A DNA stretch of 64,000 bases from [Anoxybacillus] calidus (GCF_013760845.1 NZ_JACDUU010000001.1:590082-654081); one strand, 5' to 3'. Shown: positions 35,697 through 44,733, counted from the stretch's first letter. The notes: generated by a model not told the origin, from the sequence alone. A program made the numbers and translations.

Positions 35697-35879
35697 ATGT
35701 TAAGGAAGCTATTAAAAGCGATTTTTACAAAAAATTCAAGTCATCATAAACATCGTTGGAGCAGTAGTGATCATTTGAAAATGTACCACTCTAAAACACA
35801 CCATTCCAAATATGGTCATCATCATTATCAAAAGAAATATCATAGCGGAAGTTTCTTTTCGAGCTTCCTTGATAGCTGA
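35697..35879 (+). CDS. Histidine-rich small protein
   Basis: 60 residues with a basic helix (MLRKLLKAIFTK) and then 13 His among Ser, Lys and Tyr (HHKHR, HHSKYGHHHYQ), ending FFSSFLDS. A metal-binding or spore-coat-like composition; no family recognised. GAGGAGAG precedes ATG 35697. Its TGA overlaps the kinase ATG by one base, so translation is coupled. Confidence 0.7.
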   Translation: MLRKLLKAIFTKNSSHHKHRWSSSDHLKMYHSKTHHSKYGHHHYQKKYHSGSFFSSFLDS

Positions 35880-36712
35880 TGAAGAGGTGGAATTGGCTTT
35901 ACGCGGGTATTGAGCATTTTTTGGAGCGTCCGTATCAAGTGGGAAAAATCATCAATCATCGCTATCGTATAAAAAATTGTCTCGGGATGGGGAGTTATGG
36001 AATTACGTATATCGCATGGGACATTGTAACGAATCAGTATGTCGTGTTAAAACAGATGCGAAAAACCAAAAGAAACAAAGGGACACTTTCCTTTCAACGC
36101 GAAGCCCAAATATTGAAAATGCTTAAGCATCCGCGCATTCCAAAACTTTATGATTCGTTTATGATTAAAGATATTCCGCACCTTGTTATGGAACTCATTT
36201 CCGGAAAAACAGTCGAAGACTTGATTTTTAAGGAAGGGAAAACGTTTACGGAACGAGAATCTTTTGAGTTGTTAATTGATATTTTAGCCATTGTACAGTA
36301 TATGCATCAAAACGGAATTGTTCATCGTGATTTACGTATTCCCAATATCATTCTCAATGAAGGAAATGCGTATGTGATTGATTTTGGCTTAGCGCGATTT
36401 TTAACAGAAAGCGAGCGAATGAATAACGACGATGTGATTGAAAAAAAATTGCGAAGAGAAATCAGTGTAAAAAGTGACTTTTATGCGTTGGGCCATTTTA
36501 TGTTGTTTTTATTATATTCGACATATGAACCAACGGTGAAAGAAGAGCGGAGTTGGGAAGAAGAGCTTTCTTTATCGATGGAGGCGCGCTATATTTTGCG
36601 GAAGATGTTACAAATTGACACACCATACGAAGATATTCATGAATTAAGCGCCGATATCCATCGTTTATTGCAAAGATGGGGGAATGGAGGAGTCAATGAT
36701 GTCATTGTTTAA
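35879..36712 (+). CDS. Hanks-type Ser/Thr protein kinase, no membrane anchor
   Basis: 277 residues, kinase domain only. Glycine loop GMGSYGITY (36-44), ATP lysine K58 in VVLKQM, alpha-C Glu E75, catalytic HRDLRIPN (149-156; D151, N156) and DFG (168-170). The usual HRDLKPEN lysine is Arg here, as in Tyr-kinase-like or atypical sequences, so activity should be tested. No transmembrane or PASTA segment, unlike PrkC or YabT. It lies between the His-rich gene and spo0M, overlapping both, which suggests Spo0M or the His-rich protein as substrate (inference). Confidence 0.88.
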   Translation: MKRWNWLYAGIEHFLERPYQVGKIINHRYRIKNCLGMGSYGITYIAWDIVTNQYVVLKQMRKTKRNKGTLSFQREAQILKMLKHPRIPKLYDSFMIKDIPHLVMELISGKTVEDLIFKEGKTFTERESFELLIDILAIVQYMHQNGIVHRDLRIPNIILNEGNAYVIDFGLARFLTESERMNNDDVIEKKLRREISVKSDFYALGHFMLFLLYSTYEPTVKEERSWEEELSLSMEARYILRKMLQIDTPYEDIHELSADIHRLLQRWGNGGVNDVIV

Positions 36713-37469
36713 CAAAATGCTGGCCAGCATCGGAATTGGAGCAGCGAAAGTCGATACAAATTTAGTTTCTGAGCGTATTGCTTTAGGAGGTGAAGTGAAG
36801 GGAGTTGTGCAGATTATTGGCGGAAGCGTAGAACAAACCATTGATGAAATTTATTTGTCTCTTTATTCTACCTATACGGTTGAAGTCAATGACCAAAAGA
36901 CAACGCGCCAAGCATTAATTGAAAAATGGAAAATTGTCGAGCCATTTACAATTGGTGTGAACGAAAAAAAAGAAATTCCGTTTTCATTTAAACTTCCGCT
37001 TGACACGCCGATTTCAGTTGGAAAAACGAGAGTATGGCTTCATACAGGATTGGATATAAAAAATGCCATTGATCCTGCTGATGAGGATTATATTCGCATT
37101 GAGCCAACTCCGGTCATGAATGCTGTTTTAGCAGCGATGGAAGGAATCGGTTTTCGTCTTCGTGAAGCAGAATGCGAAGAAGCACCTCTTCCTCTTCGAC
37201 GCCGTCTTCCATTTGTGCAGGAGTTTGAATACGTTCCAAAAGGCGGCATGTTTCGTGGGAAACTCGATGAAGTTGAAGTGATTTTTTTGCCAAAATCTGA
37301 ACAAGAGACGGAAGTGCTTATGCAAATCGACCGCCGCGCCCGCGGTCTTGGCAGCTTTTGGGCAGAGGCGCTCGACTTGGATGAATCCATTGTTCGCTTT
37401 CAGGCCACAAATGCGGATATTCCGCATTTGCGTGAAAAACTTTCAACACTCATTCAACGATATTGTTAA
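36699..37469 (+). CDS. spo0M: Sporulation-control protein Spo0M
   Basis: 256 residues (B. subtilis 258). Arrestin-like beta-sandwich; SLFNKMLASIGIGAAKVDT and GGEVKGVVQIIGGSVEQ match the Spo0M N-terminus. It affects entry into sporulation and cell morphology. Start ATG 36699 (or 36696) with GGAGG within the end of the kinase gene, 14 nt overlap. Strong terminator follows. Confidence 0.9.
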   Translation: MSLFNKMLASIGIGAAKVDTNLVSERIALGGEVKGVVQIIGGSVEQTIDEIYLSLYSTYTVEVNDQKTTRQALIEKWKIVEPFTIGVNEKKEIPFSFKLPLDTPISVGKTRVWLHTGLDIKNAIDPADEDYIRIEPTPVMNAVLAAMEGIGFRLREAECEEAPLPLRRRLPFVQEFEYVPKGGMFRGKLDEVEVIFLPKSEQETEVLMQIDRRARGLGSFWAEALDLDESIVRFQATNADIPHLREKLSTLIQRYC

Positions 37470-37473
37470 ATGG

Positions 37474-37513
37474 AAAACGGTTGGGCATAAATCCATTTGC
37501 TCAACCGTTTTTC
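37474..37513 (+). terminator. Terminator after spo0M
   Basis: AAACGGTTG-GCA/TGC-CAACCGTTTTTC hairpin. Confidence 0.85.
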
Positions 37514-37653
37514 TTTCATTGTCAAAAAGTGTCCATAGAGGCAGCTGGACAAACAAATATTTCATCCATTCGACAAAAGAAGTTTTATTTTGATAAAGGA
37601 ATCGACAAACATGAAAGCTAATAAGTTTATAAAAAACTTGCTTGAAGGAGTGA

Positions 37654-37977
37654 ATGGCGTTGGTGCGATTATTCATGAATAAAATGTTGAAAGCAAAACA
37701 AAAATATAATATCACATTGTTTCAAACGCCAAAGTTCGGTCAAACGAAAGGATATCAACAAGTGTATCATTTATCGATCGATGCTTCTGATCATGAAGAA
37801 GCATTAGCGATGGTGTACAAAATGTTTAATGTTCAAGATTTAATGCCAAAAGATTATCATGCCCGTTTTTTAAGTACGGGAGACATATTGTTAATTGATA
37901 AAGGCGGTAGGGGACAGTCGTGTTATAAGCTTTGTCCTGGAGGATGGAAAAAAGTAAGCCGTATCCACATTAGTTAA
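37654..37977 (+). CDS. yodL: YodL-like protein
   Basis: 107 residues; ITLFQTPKFGQTKGYQQVYH and ARFLSTGDILLID ... CYKLCPGGWKK match the YodL domain. In B. subtilis YodL overproduction widens cells through MreB and it is made early in sporulation. AAGGAG is only 3 nt from ATG 37654; TTG 37660 is an alternative. A 23-codon frame (37611-37682) overlaps its start. Confidence 0.8.
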   Translation: MALVRLFMNKMLKAKQKYNITLFQTPKFGQTKGYQQVYHLSIDASDHEEALAMVYKMFNVQDLMPKDYHARFLSTGDILLIDKGGRGQSCYKLCPGGWKKVSRIHIS

Positions 37978-38005
37978 AAATATTAAGAAAATTTTAACAA
38001 TTAAC

Positions 38006-38033
38006 TTGAAACAGCTGATAATTATGGTATATT
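38006..38033 (+). promoter_or_regulatory. Promoter-like sequence before the 54-residue gene
   Basis: TTGAAA, 16-nt spacer, TATATT (38028-38033). Confidence 0.5.
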
Positions 38034-38097
38034 TTTATTAAGAGAAAGAATAGCTTATTTGTTTTAGGGGAAAGCATAAAGGGAAAGGAGGTACGTG

Positions 38098-38262
38098 ATG
38101 ACATTAAGAAAACGAGAAGAGGATAAGTTGAAATTCCCTGCGTTTGCCCCTGGTATTGATGACGATGAAGAGCTCAATCAAGATGCAACAAAAGCGGAAA
38201 TCTCCCGCGGAGAGTTTACGACAGTGTATAAGTTATCATTTGATGAAGTAGACCCTTCATAA
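38098..38262 (+). CDS. Hypothetical 54-residue acidic protein
   Basis: 54 residues, FPAFAPGIDDDEELNQDATK then EISRGEFTTVYKLSFDEVD. GGAAAGGAGG is ideally placed before ATG 38098, and a terminator follows, so it is a convincing gene. Function and family not recognised; small cytosolic. Confidence 0.7.
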   Translation: MTLRKREEDKLKFPAFAPGIDDDEELNQDATKAEISRGEFTTVYKLSFDEVDPS

Positions 38263-38265
38263 TAA

Positions 38266-38296
38266 AAAAAGAGGCTGTTTTTCTTCAGCCTCTTAT
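38266..38296. terminator. Bidirectional terminator between two small genes
   Basis: AAAGAGGCTG/CAGCCTCTT with flanking A- and T-runs; includes the stop codon of the minus-strand gene. Confidence 0.8.
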
Positions 38297-38436
38297 ACGT
38301 TAGGATTTGGTCCGTTTTTTCTCCCTTTAGCGGAATATTCCTTGGCATGTGCCGTTTCTTCAGCAAGTAATGCTTCTTTTGGGATATGGTTGTTCTTCTT
38401 TTGGCCATTAATGCGATTGCGGTGCTTTTTACCCAT
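38293..38436 (-). CDS. Small basic, SASP-like protein (tentative)
   Basis: 47 residues, MGKKHRNRINGQKKNNHIPK then an EALLAEETAHAKEYSAKGR helix. Basic Asn/Lys-rich composition recalls minor spore proteins; no firm family match. AAAGGAGGG precedes ATG 38436. Confidence 0.6.
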   Translation of the reverse strand: MGKKHRNRINGQKKNNHIPKEALLAEETAHAKEYSAKGRKNGPNPNV

Positions 38437-38535
38437 GATCAATTCCCTCCTTTATGCTGTTCAATGTTTAGTTTGTACGTTCAAAGCTGATTCATTTACG
38501 GAATTTGTTGACAAATAGAAATGGAGAATTGTGAA

Positions 38536-38937
38536 ATGTGGGCGGTTTTTCTATCTGTTTGTTTAGGCATCATTTCTATTCTTGCATCACTGTATGTGAA
38601 ATCAGAGTTAGAGCGAGCGGTAAATCGTCGCCGCAAAATGTTTGCTCTGCATATTGTAAACATATGGATCATTAGCATCGTCATTGCCGGTTCGTATTAC
38701 ATTTTTAGCGGTTTATTTTCAAAAGCAAACGGCATTGAAGTTGTAAAAGAATTTTCTTACATTTTTTTAGTTTCTCTCGAATTTTCAGTCCCGTTTTATA
38801 TGATTGCCTCTTTCTTATTTGAGGATTGGAAAAAAAGACAGAAGAAATATACAACAAGCGAAGATAGAAAAGTTCTTTATATTAAAGAGAAATATTTATC
38901 CTCTAAAAATAATCATTATGATTCCAAAACTTCGTAA
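38536..38937 (+). CDS. Hypothetical membrane protein, three helices
   Basis: 133 residues with helices at about 2-22, 38-60 and 74-95 and a basic C-terminal tail. ATG 38536 is preceded by GGAG at 9 nt; ATG 38521 is possible but has none. No family recognised. A good terminator follows. Confidence 0.6.
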   Translation: MWAVFLSVCLGIISILASLYVKSELERAVNRRRKMFALHIVNIWIISIVIAGSYYIFSGLFSKANGIEVVKEFSYIFLVSLEFSVPFYMIASFLFEDWKKRQKKYTTSEDRKVLYIKEKYLSSKNNHYDSKTS

Positions 38938-39002
38938 AGGGAGACATTCTTTCTTTCTTGATTTTTTGATTAAAATAGTGTAACAGCTGTAATAAACCTT
39001 TC

Positions 39003-39039
39003 AAAAACGATTTTGTCAAGGAACAAAATCGTTTTTCTA
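39003..39039 (+). terminator. Terminator upstream of deoD
   Basis: AAAAACGATTTTGT/ACAAAATCGTTTTTCT hairpin. Confidence 0.85.
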
Positions 39040-39181
39040 TTGGAAAAATCATTAAACATTCATTTATTCTTGATACTCGACTTTTTTAGCAATGTTTACT
39101 AACCAGTTTCTTCTTTTGCGAGAAATCGTAAATATGGTAAGATGGTAAAGTGTCGATTAGTAAAACAAGGAGGAGTTGTGA

Positions 39182-39886
39182 ATGAGTATACATATTGAAG
39201 CGAAGGAGCATGAAATTGCCGATAAAATATTGCTTCCTGGCGATCCACTTCGTGCAAAATATATCGCTGAAACGTTTCTAGAAGGAGCGACATGCTACAA
39301 TAATGTTCGCGGTATGCTTGGATTTACCGGTACATATAAAGGTCACCGCATCTCTGTACAAGGAACGGGAATGGGTGTACCTTCCATTTCGATTTATATT
39401 ACAGAATTAATGCAAAGCTATAATGTTCAAACGTTAATTCGCGTTGGAACGTGCGGAGCAATTCAAAAAGATGTGAAAGTTCGCGATGTCATTTTAGCGA
39501 TGAGCGCTTCCACTGATTCACAAATGAACCGCTTAACGTTTGGTGGAATTGATTATGCTCCTACCGCTAATTTCGAACTGTTAAAGAAAGCATATGACGT
39601 CGGAGTCGAGAAAGGATTAAACTTAAAAGTTGGTAACGTCTTTACTGCGGATATGTTTTACAATGATAATGCCGATTGGGAAAAATGGGCCCGCTACGGC
39701 ATTTTAGCGGTTGAGATGGAAACAGCGGCTCTTTACACATTAGCAGCCAAATTCGGTCGTAAAGCACTTTCTGTTTTAACAGTCAGCGACCATATTTTAA
39801 CAGGAGAAGAAACAACGGCACAAGAACGGCAAACGACATTTAACGAGATGATTGAAGTAGCGTTAGAAGCGGCAATTAAAGAATGA
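39182..39886 (+). CDS. deoD: Purine nucleoside phosphorylase, DeoD type
   Basis: 234 residues. [29 protein letters not shown] and VEMETAALY are the hexameric trimeric-class DeoD signatures. It phosphorolyses purine (deoxy)nucleosides to base and (deoxy)ribose-1-phosphate. AGGAGGAG before ATG 39182. Single gene followed by a repeat element. Confidence 0.96.
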   Translation: MSIHIEAKEHEIADKILLPGDPLRAKYIAETFLEGATCYNNVRGMLGFTGTYKGHRISVQGTGMGVPSISIYITELMQSYNVQTLIRVGTCGAIQKDVKVRDVILAMSASTDSQMNRLTFGGIDYAPTANFELLKKAYDVGVEKGLNLKVGNVFTADMFYNDNADWEKWARYGILAVEMETAALYTLAAKFGRKALSVLTVSDHILTGEETTAQERQTTFNEMIEVALEAAIKE

Positions 39887-39889
39887 TAA

Positions 39890-40020
39890 AGAAAAAAGGA
39901 ACTGACCTAATAAGTGTCTCATCTTGCATGCATTCCACGATACATTATATATAGTTTATTTGTACAAGGTTATGTTCTATATATTGTGTGACACTTCGTT
40001 TTTAGGTCAGTTCTTTTTTC
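39890..40020. repeat. Palindromic intergenic element, copy 7 (core orientation A)
   Basis: The longest outer stem of the family: GAAAAAAGGAACTGACCTAA pairs with TTAGGTCAGTTCTTTTTTC apart from one bulge. GAACTGACC/GGTCAGTTC again keeps pairing despite changed bases. Inner TAAGTGTCTCA ... TGTGTGACACTT and centre ACATTATATATAG/CTATATATTGTGT. Confidence 0.88.
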
Positions 40021-40069
40021 ATAGCCGATTGTTTCATTAATATTTTTATTAAAGGGAAAAGGTGGAACG

Positions 40070-40894
40070 ATGAAACGATTGTTTTTTTTACTGTTCATTG
40101 TATGTTCTGTTTTATTGAGCGGCTGTATGCTGCTTTACTCTCATGAACAGAAAACAAACGATTCAGCTCACGTTAATTCAGAAACAGAAAAAGAACAGAA
40201 AGCAACACAAACGTCTAAAACAGATCCGGAGTCAACAATCGATCCAGATTTACTTTTAGAATCACAATATTGGAACGTCATTGAAGTACAAAACGGGATC
40301 AATGTCATTATGAATCCTGAGAACATATTATCTCTTGTTAACAAGGAAAATAATTTGCCGGCAAATTACAAACCGAAAGATTTAGTCATACCGAATGTTC
40401 CATTTACATTTACGGAACAAAACGTTGATAAGCGTTTTATGAGGGCTGAGGCAGCGAAGGCGCTTGAAAAGATGTTTTCAGCCGCTAAGCAGGCGGGAGT
40501 GAATTTAGTAGCTGCTTCGGGATTTCGCTCTTATGAAAGACAGCAGTCATTATTTACACAAGAAGTAGAAAAGGCAGGGAAAGAAAAAGCGATTCATGCT
40601 GTTGCGATGCCGGGACAGAGCGAACATCAAACAGGTTTGGCGATGGATATTACAAGTCCAAGCGTGAAAAATGAAATCACGATAGCATTCGGAGAGACAC
40701 GAGAAGGGAAATGGGTCGCTGAACATGCTCATGAGTTTGGGTTTATTATTCGCTATCCGAAAGGGAAAGAGCAAATTACCGGATATCAATATGAACCTTG
40801 GCACATTCGTTATGTTGGTAAAAAAGCGGCAAAGGTTATTTTTGAGCACGGGCTTACCTTGGAAGAGTATTTTCAAGTGGTGAAAAAAATTTAA
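40070..40894 (+). CDS. yodJ: D-alanyl-D-alanine carboxypeptidase, M15B lipoprotein
   Basis: 274 residues. Lipobox LLSGC near residue 19, then a linker rich in E, T and K, then a VanY/LdcB-like domain: SGFRSYERQQ, zinc ligands H and D in SEHQTGLAMD, and H in EPWHIRYVG. It trims peptidoglycan stem peptides outside the membrane. Name from B. subtilis yodJ, which lies in the same yod region. Confidence 0.88.
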   Translation: MKRLFFLLFIVCSVLLSGCMLLYSHEQKTNDSAHVNSETEKEQKATQTSKTDPESTIDPDLLLESQYWNVIEVQNGINVIMNPENILSLVNKENNLPANYKPKDLVIPNVPFTFTEQNVDKRFMRAEAAKALEKMFSAAKQAGVNLVAASGFRSYERQQSLFTQEVEKAGKEKAIHAVAMPGQSEHQTGLAMDITSPSVKNEITIAFGETREGKWVAEHAHEFGFIIRYPKGKEQITGYQYEPWHIRYVGKKAAKVIFEHGLTLEEYFQVVKKI

Positions 40895-41195
40895 TGCTAT
40901 TATAATCAATACTCAAAATTTTTACGCCTTCTTTCATATTACAAAACATGGAAGAAGGCGTGTTTTTATCCATTCATTAGATCGTTAATGCTAAAACTAA
41001 GTTGTTCTTCATGATGTGAATTTTTTAAACTTTTGTACAGAGGCAACTTTTTTGGTATCGTTGAAAAAAATTATCTATAGATGAAAAAGTTTGTTTAAAT
41101 CTATATTCATTCATCAAACCAATTTTGTTTCTGTAGACCCACATGATGTAAAATTGGTAAACTAATACATGCAAAATATATGAATGTAAGTTAGG
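40895..41195. other. Intergenic region with terminator (40924-40967)
   Basis: ACGCCTTCTTTC/GGAAGAAGGCGT hairpin plus T-run at 40924-40967 ends yodJ. The rest, AT-rich, should hold the promoter of the cation exporter; none is clear to me. Confidence 0.7.
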
Positions 41196-41204
41196 GTGAA
41201 CGAA

Positions 41205-42080
41205 GTGAACAAAAACATTGAACCAGAAACGGGAGCTTGGCTAAGCATAGGGGCATATATCGGATTATCCATTATTAAGCTCATCATTAGTTATATAGCC
41301 GGTTCGCAAGCTTTGAGAGCAGATGGTCTGAATAACTTGAGTGATATTGTTGTTTCGACAGCGATATTAATCGGTTTAAAAATTTCCAAAAAGCCACGCG
41401 ACCATAATCACCCATATGGACATTCACGCGCTGAACATATTTCTTCATTGGTCGCAGCTTTTCTTATGATGTTCATCGGCATGGATGTTCTTATCGAAGG
41501 ATTTCATTCTATCGTTCATTTGAAAAAAGAGGCTCCGGAATGGTTAGCAGCATGGACGGGAGGATTTTCGGCACTAGTCATGCTTGGGGTCTATGCATTT
41601 AATAGACGTTTAGCGAAGCAAACAAAGAGCCAAGCGATTGAAGCAGCGGCGAAAGACAATCTTTCTGATGCTCTTGTAAGCATAGGTACGGTCATTGGCA
41701 TCGTTGGAGCGCAGTTTCAATTATTTTGGTTTGACCCGCTTGCTGCCATCATCGTGGGTATGATGATTTGCAAAACAGCATGGGAAATTTTTTCAGAAAC
41801 GTCACATATGTTAACAGACGGGTTTGACGAGCATATTTTAAATGAATACAAAAAAGAAATTGCTCTTGTTCAAGGTGTGCAGAAAGTAGCTGACGTGAAA
41901 GCAAGAATGTTAGGGAATGAAATCATTCTGGATGTGACGATTCAAGTCGATCCCCAGTTAAATGTCGTCAAAAGTCATGAAATTGCTGATCGAATTGAAG
42001 CTGTTATGAAAGAACAACATAATATCCAAACGACCCATGTTCATGTGGAGCCAGCGGTCCATGTTCCAAAAAGGGGCTGA
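41205..42080 (+). CDS. Cation diffusion facilitator transporter (MneS/YeaB-like)
   Basis: About 291 residues with six membrane helices and a C-terminal cytosolic domain. Metal-site motifs: ADGLNNLSDIVVS (helix 2, D and D), HPYGHSRAE and AAKDNLSDALVSIG (helix 5). Closest in layout to the manganese exporters MneP/MneS of B. subtilis, so Mn2+ export is likely. GTG 41205 is preceded by AGGGTG; GTG 41196 is possible. The stop TGA and the last two codons lie in the repeat element that follows. Confidence 0.82.
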   Translation: MNKNIEPETGAWLSIGAYIGLSIIKLIISYIAGSQALRADGLNNLSDIVVSTAILIGLKISKKPRDHNHPYGHSRAEHISSLVAAFLMMFIGMDVLIEGFHSIVHLKKEAPEWLAAWTGGFSALVMLGVYAFNRRLAKQTKSQAIEAAAKDNLSDALVSIGTVIGIVGAQFQLFWFDPLAAIIVGMMICKTAWEIFSETSHMLTDGFDEHILNEYKKEIALVQGVQKVADVKARMLGNEIILDVTIQVDPQLNVVKSHEIADRIEAVMKEQHNIQTTHVHVEPAVHVPKRG

Positions 42081-42188
42081 CCGAAAAGTGTCTGATCTCA
42101 CGTGCATTTCACAATATGTCGTTCATTGATCCAATGTCATGTATCGATTGTGTTGCGGGCTCTGACGCTTTGTTTGTCAGTCTCTTTT
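42071..42188. repeat. Palindromic intergenic element, copy 8 (core orientation A)
   Basis: GGGGCTGACC with partner TGTCAGTCTC, inner AAAGTGTCTGATCTCAC/GCGGGCTCTGACGCTTTG. Its GGCTGA provides the stop codon of the cation exporter. Confidence 0.85.
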
Positions 42189-42227
42189 CTATTGTGAATG
42201 CAAAACTAAGTAATCAGAGTAAAATAG

Positions 42228-42256
42228 TTGGTTATTTGACAAAAAATCGGTATAAT
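42228..42256 (+). promoter_or_regulatory. Promoter of the cysteine synthase gene
   Basis: TTGGTT (42228-42233), 17-nt spacer, TATAAT (42251-42256), 37 nt before the start codon. Confidence 0.6.
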
Positions 42257-42292
42257 CATTTCAAAATGATAAAATAGAGGTTGGGAGAGACA

Positions 42293-43216
42293 ATGAAACT
42301 TTACGATTCGATTCTTGATTTAATTGGCAATACACCGATTGTGAAACTAAACAATATTCCTCATCCCGATGGGGCGAATGTCTATATAAAATTAGAATCA
42401 TTTAATCCTGGCGGAAGCGTCAAAGATCGGCCGGCACTAAATATGATTCGTCGCGCTGAAGCAGAAGGGAAAATTATACCGGGAAAAAGCACCATTATTG
42501 AGCCAACATCCGGAAATACAGGAATTGGCTTAGCGATGGTATGCGCTGCAAAAGGCTATCGCTGTATTATTACAATGCCTGATAACGCAACGGAAGAGCG
42601 TGTGAAAATTTTAAAGGCATATGGAGCAGAAGTGTATTTAACACCTGCAGCATTACGAATGCAAGGAGCGATTGACAAAGCGGAGCAATTGGCGAATGAA
42701 ATCCCGGACAGCTTCATTCCGATGCAATTTGAAAACGAAGCGAATCCCGATGCACATCGTGGTACAACGGCAGTAGAAATTCTTGAGGCGTTTGAAGGGA
42801 AACTAGATGCTTTTGTGCTAACGGCAGGAACAGGTGGCACTGTAACGGGAACGGGGGAAGAGCTAAAAAAACATATTCCTGATTTAAAAATTTATGTCGT
42901 TGAGCCATATGGTTCTCCTGTACTATCAGGAGGCCAGCCTGGTCCGCATAAAATCCCAGGAACTGGGCCGGGATTTATTCCTAAAATATTAAATCGAGAA
43001 ATTTTTGATGAAATTTTACTCATTAAAGATGAAGAGGCACAAATGATGGCACGGCGTCTTGCAGCAGAGGAAGGGATTTTTGTTGGAGCATCGGGAGCAG
43101 CGGCAGCCTATCATGCTGTTCAAATTGCCAAGCAGCTTCCGCCAACTGCCCGCGTCCTTTGTATTGCTCCAGATACAGGCGAACGCTATTTATCATCAGA
43201 TTTATTTACTCATTGA
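42293..43216 (+). CDS. cysK: Cysteine synthase (O-acetylserine thiol-lyase)
   Basis: 307 residues, fold type II PLP enzyme. LIGNTPIVKLNN, the PLP lysine in PGGSVKDRPA, the substrate loop PTSGNTGIGLA and GTGGTVTGTG phosphate loop are all present. It makes cysteine from O-acetylserine and sulfide. Whether it is the main CysK or a paralog (e.g. YtkP) cannot be told. ATG 42293 has GGGAGAG. Near a thiosulfate-type transporter, which fits sulfur assimilation. Confidence 0.9.
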   Translation: MKLYDSILDLIGNTPIVKLNNIPHPDGANVYIKLESFNPGGSVKDRPALNMIRRAEAEGKIIPGKSTIIEPTSGNTGIGLAMVCAAKGYRCIITMPDNATEERVKILKAYGAEVYLTPAALRMQGAIDKAEQLANEIPDSFIPMQFENEANPDAHRGTTAVEILEAFEGKLDAFVLTAGTGGTVTGTGEELKKHIPDLKIYVVEPYGSPVLSGGQPGPHKIPGTGPGFIPKILNREIFDEILLIKDEEAQMMARRLAAEEGIFVGASGAAAAYHAVQIAKQLPPTARVLCIAPDTGERYLSSDLFTH

Positions 43217-43218
43217 TA

Positions 43219-43343
43219 GGGGCTGACTGAAAAGTGTCTGACCTCACAATAAATCTATCATATATCATGTTATCATCTAACGTTATGTACTATATAGGAT
43301 AGTTGTGGGGGCTGACATTTTTCTTTAGGTCAGCCTCATTTTA
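43219..43343. repeat. Palindromic intergenic element, copy 9 (core orientation A)
   Basis: GGGGCTGACT/AGGTCAGCCTC and AAAGTGTCTGACCTCAC/GTGGGGGCTGACATTT, T-rich end. Sits between cysteine synthase and the sulfur transporter gene. Confidence 0.85.
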
Positions 43344-43418
43344 AAACAACATAAATCCTAGAAAAACGATATGTTTTATCGTATATTATATATTATACTA
43401 AGGGAAGGAGGAGTCAAG

Positions 43419-44645
43419 TTGGCAGAGTTAGCAAAAAGTGAAATAAGAATATCAACAAAACAAACAGATGGTAATCCGAGAAACGTAACTCAACTCATTA
43501 CGACAGTTGCGTTGGCTGTTTTAATGGGGGGAACTTTATTTTTATACGTTCAAGTATCTCTTCAGCAAGCGCTCTTATATATTTTAGGTGGCATTGGCGG
43601 ATTTGTATTATATCAAGCTCGTTTTGGTTTTACTTCCGCATGGCGAAAATTTATTTTATATCGTCAAGGGGAAGGCATTCGCGCGCAAATGATTATGATG
43701 TTAGCAGCAAATCTATTATTTTTACCATTGATTTTAAAAGGCTCGGTATTCGGACATCCTATATCTGGTTATGTTTTTCCTGTTGGTATGTCCGTTCTTA
43801 TTGGAGCGTTTATTTTCGGCATTGGGATGCAGCTAGGTGATGGATGCGCCTCAGGTACGCTTTACCATATTGGTGGCGGCGATATGAATGGACTTGTAAC
43901 ATTAATCGGTTTTATTGCCGGGTCCGTCATTGCTACGACTCATTTTGATTTTTGGTTAAATGCTCCTCATTTTGCACCGATTTCGCTCATCCAAAGCTTT
44001 GGAGTAGGTTTTGGATTTTTGATTCAGTTTGTAATGTTAGCCCTTGTTTACTACGTGACAATCATCATTGAGAAACGCTACCATGGCAAGCTTGTCTCAA
44101 CGAGCACGGTCAATCATCATGGTTGGAAAGCGATTTATAAAGGTCCATGGTCTCTTGTATGGGGCGGTATTATCCTTGCTGTTGTGAATGCTCTTATATT
44201 AATGATTCAAGGAAAACCGTGGGGAATTACATCTGCGTTCGCACTTTGGGGAGCGAAATTTCTGCAATTGATCGGAACCGAACCAGAGCAATGGGAATAT
44301 TGGCAAGATCCGACGAGAGCCGCTTCGTTAAAAAATCCATTATATGAAGATGTAACAACGGTGATGGATATTAGTCTAATGTTTGGTGCTTTATTAGCTG
44401 CTGCATTTGCCGGTCGTTACGCAAAACCGATTCAGTGGAAGCGGCCGACACGTATGACAGTTGGTGCCCTAATCGGCGGTGTGTTAATGGGATATGGAGC
44501 ACGCCTTTCCTTCGGATGTAACATTGGCGCTTATTTTGACGGAATTGCTTCTTTTAGCTTACACGGTTGGCTTTGGTTTGTAGCCGCTTTTGCGGGCAGT
44601 ATCATTGGTGTAAAACTGCGCCCGTACTGCGCGTACAAAAATTAA
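43419..44645 (+). CDS. YeeE/YedE family sulfur (thiosulfate-type) transporter
   Basis: 408 residues, about 10 hydrophobic segments in two halves. Each half has a conserved Cys motif: MQLGDGCASGTLYHIGGGD and RLSFGCNIGAYFDGIASFS, the cysteines that relay thiosulfate in YeeE/TsuA. TTG 43419 is the likely start (AGGAGG upstream); the earlier ATG 43371 is not preceded by a binding site. Adjacent to cysteine synthase, consistent with thiosulfate use. Confidence 0.85.
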   Translation: MAELAKSEIRISTKQTDGNPRNVTQLITTVALAVLMGGTLFLYVQVSLQQALLYILGGIGGFVLYQARFGFTSAWRKFILYRQGEGIRAQMIMMLAANLLFLPLILKGSVFGHPISGYVFPVGMSVLIGAFIFGIGMQLGDGCASGTLYHIGGGDMNGLVTLIGFIAGSVIATTHFDFWLNAPHFAPISLIQSFGVGFGFLIQFVMLALVYYVTIIIEKRYHGKLVSTSTVNHHGWKAIYKGPWSLVWGGIILAVVNALILMIQGKPWGITSAFALWGAKFLQLIGTEPEQWEYWQDPTRAASLKNPLYEDVTTVMDISLMFGALLAAAFAGRYAKPIQWKRPTRMTVGALIGGVLMGYGARLSFGCNIGAYFDGIASFSLHGWLWFVAAFAGSIIGVKLRPYCAYKN

Positions 44646-44649
44646 CGGT

Positions 44650-44688
44650 GAAAACGTGATTTTCCTTTGGGGAAATCACGTTTTTTTA
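44650..44688 (+). terminator. Terminator after the sulfur transporter
   Basis: AAAACGTGATTT/AAATCACGTTTTTTT hairpin. Confidence 0.88.
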
Positions 44689-44733
44689 TTGCAGAAATGA
44701 AGAAACTAATACTAAAAATGGAAAGGGATTAAG

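Noticed and set aside
42251..42256. TTGACA at 42236 as -35 for the TATAAT at 42251
   Set aside because: Spacer is only 9 nt; TTGGTT with 17 nt is preferred.
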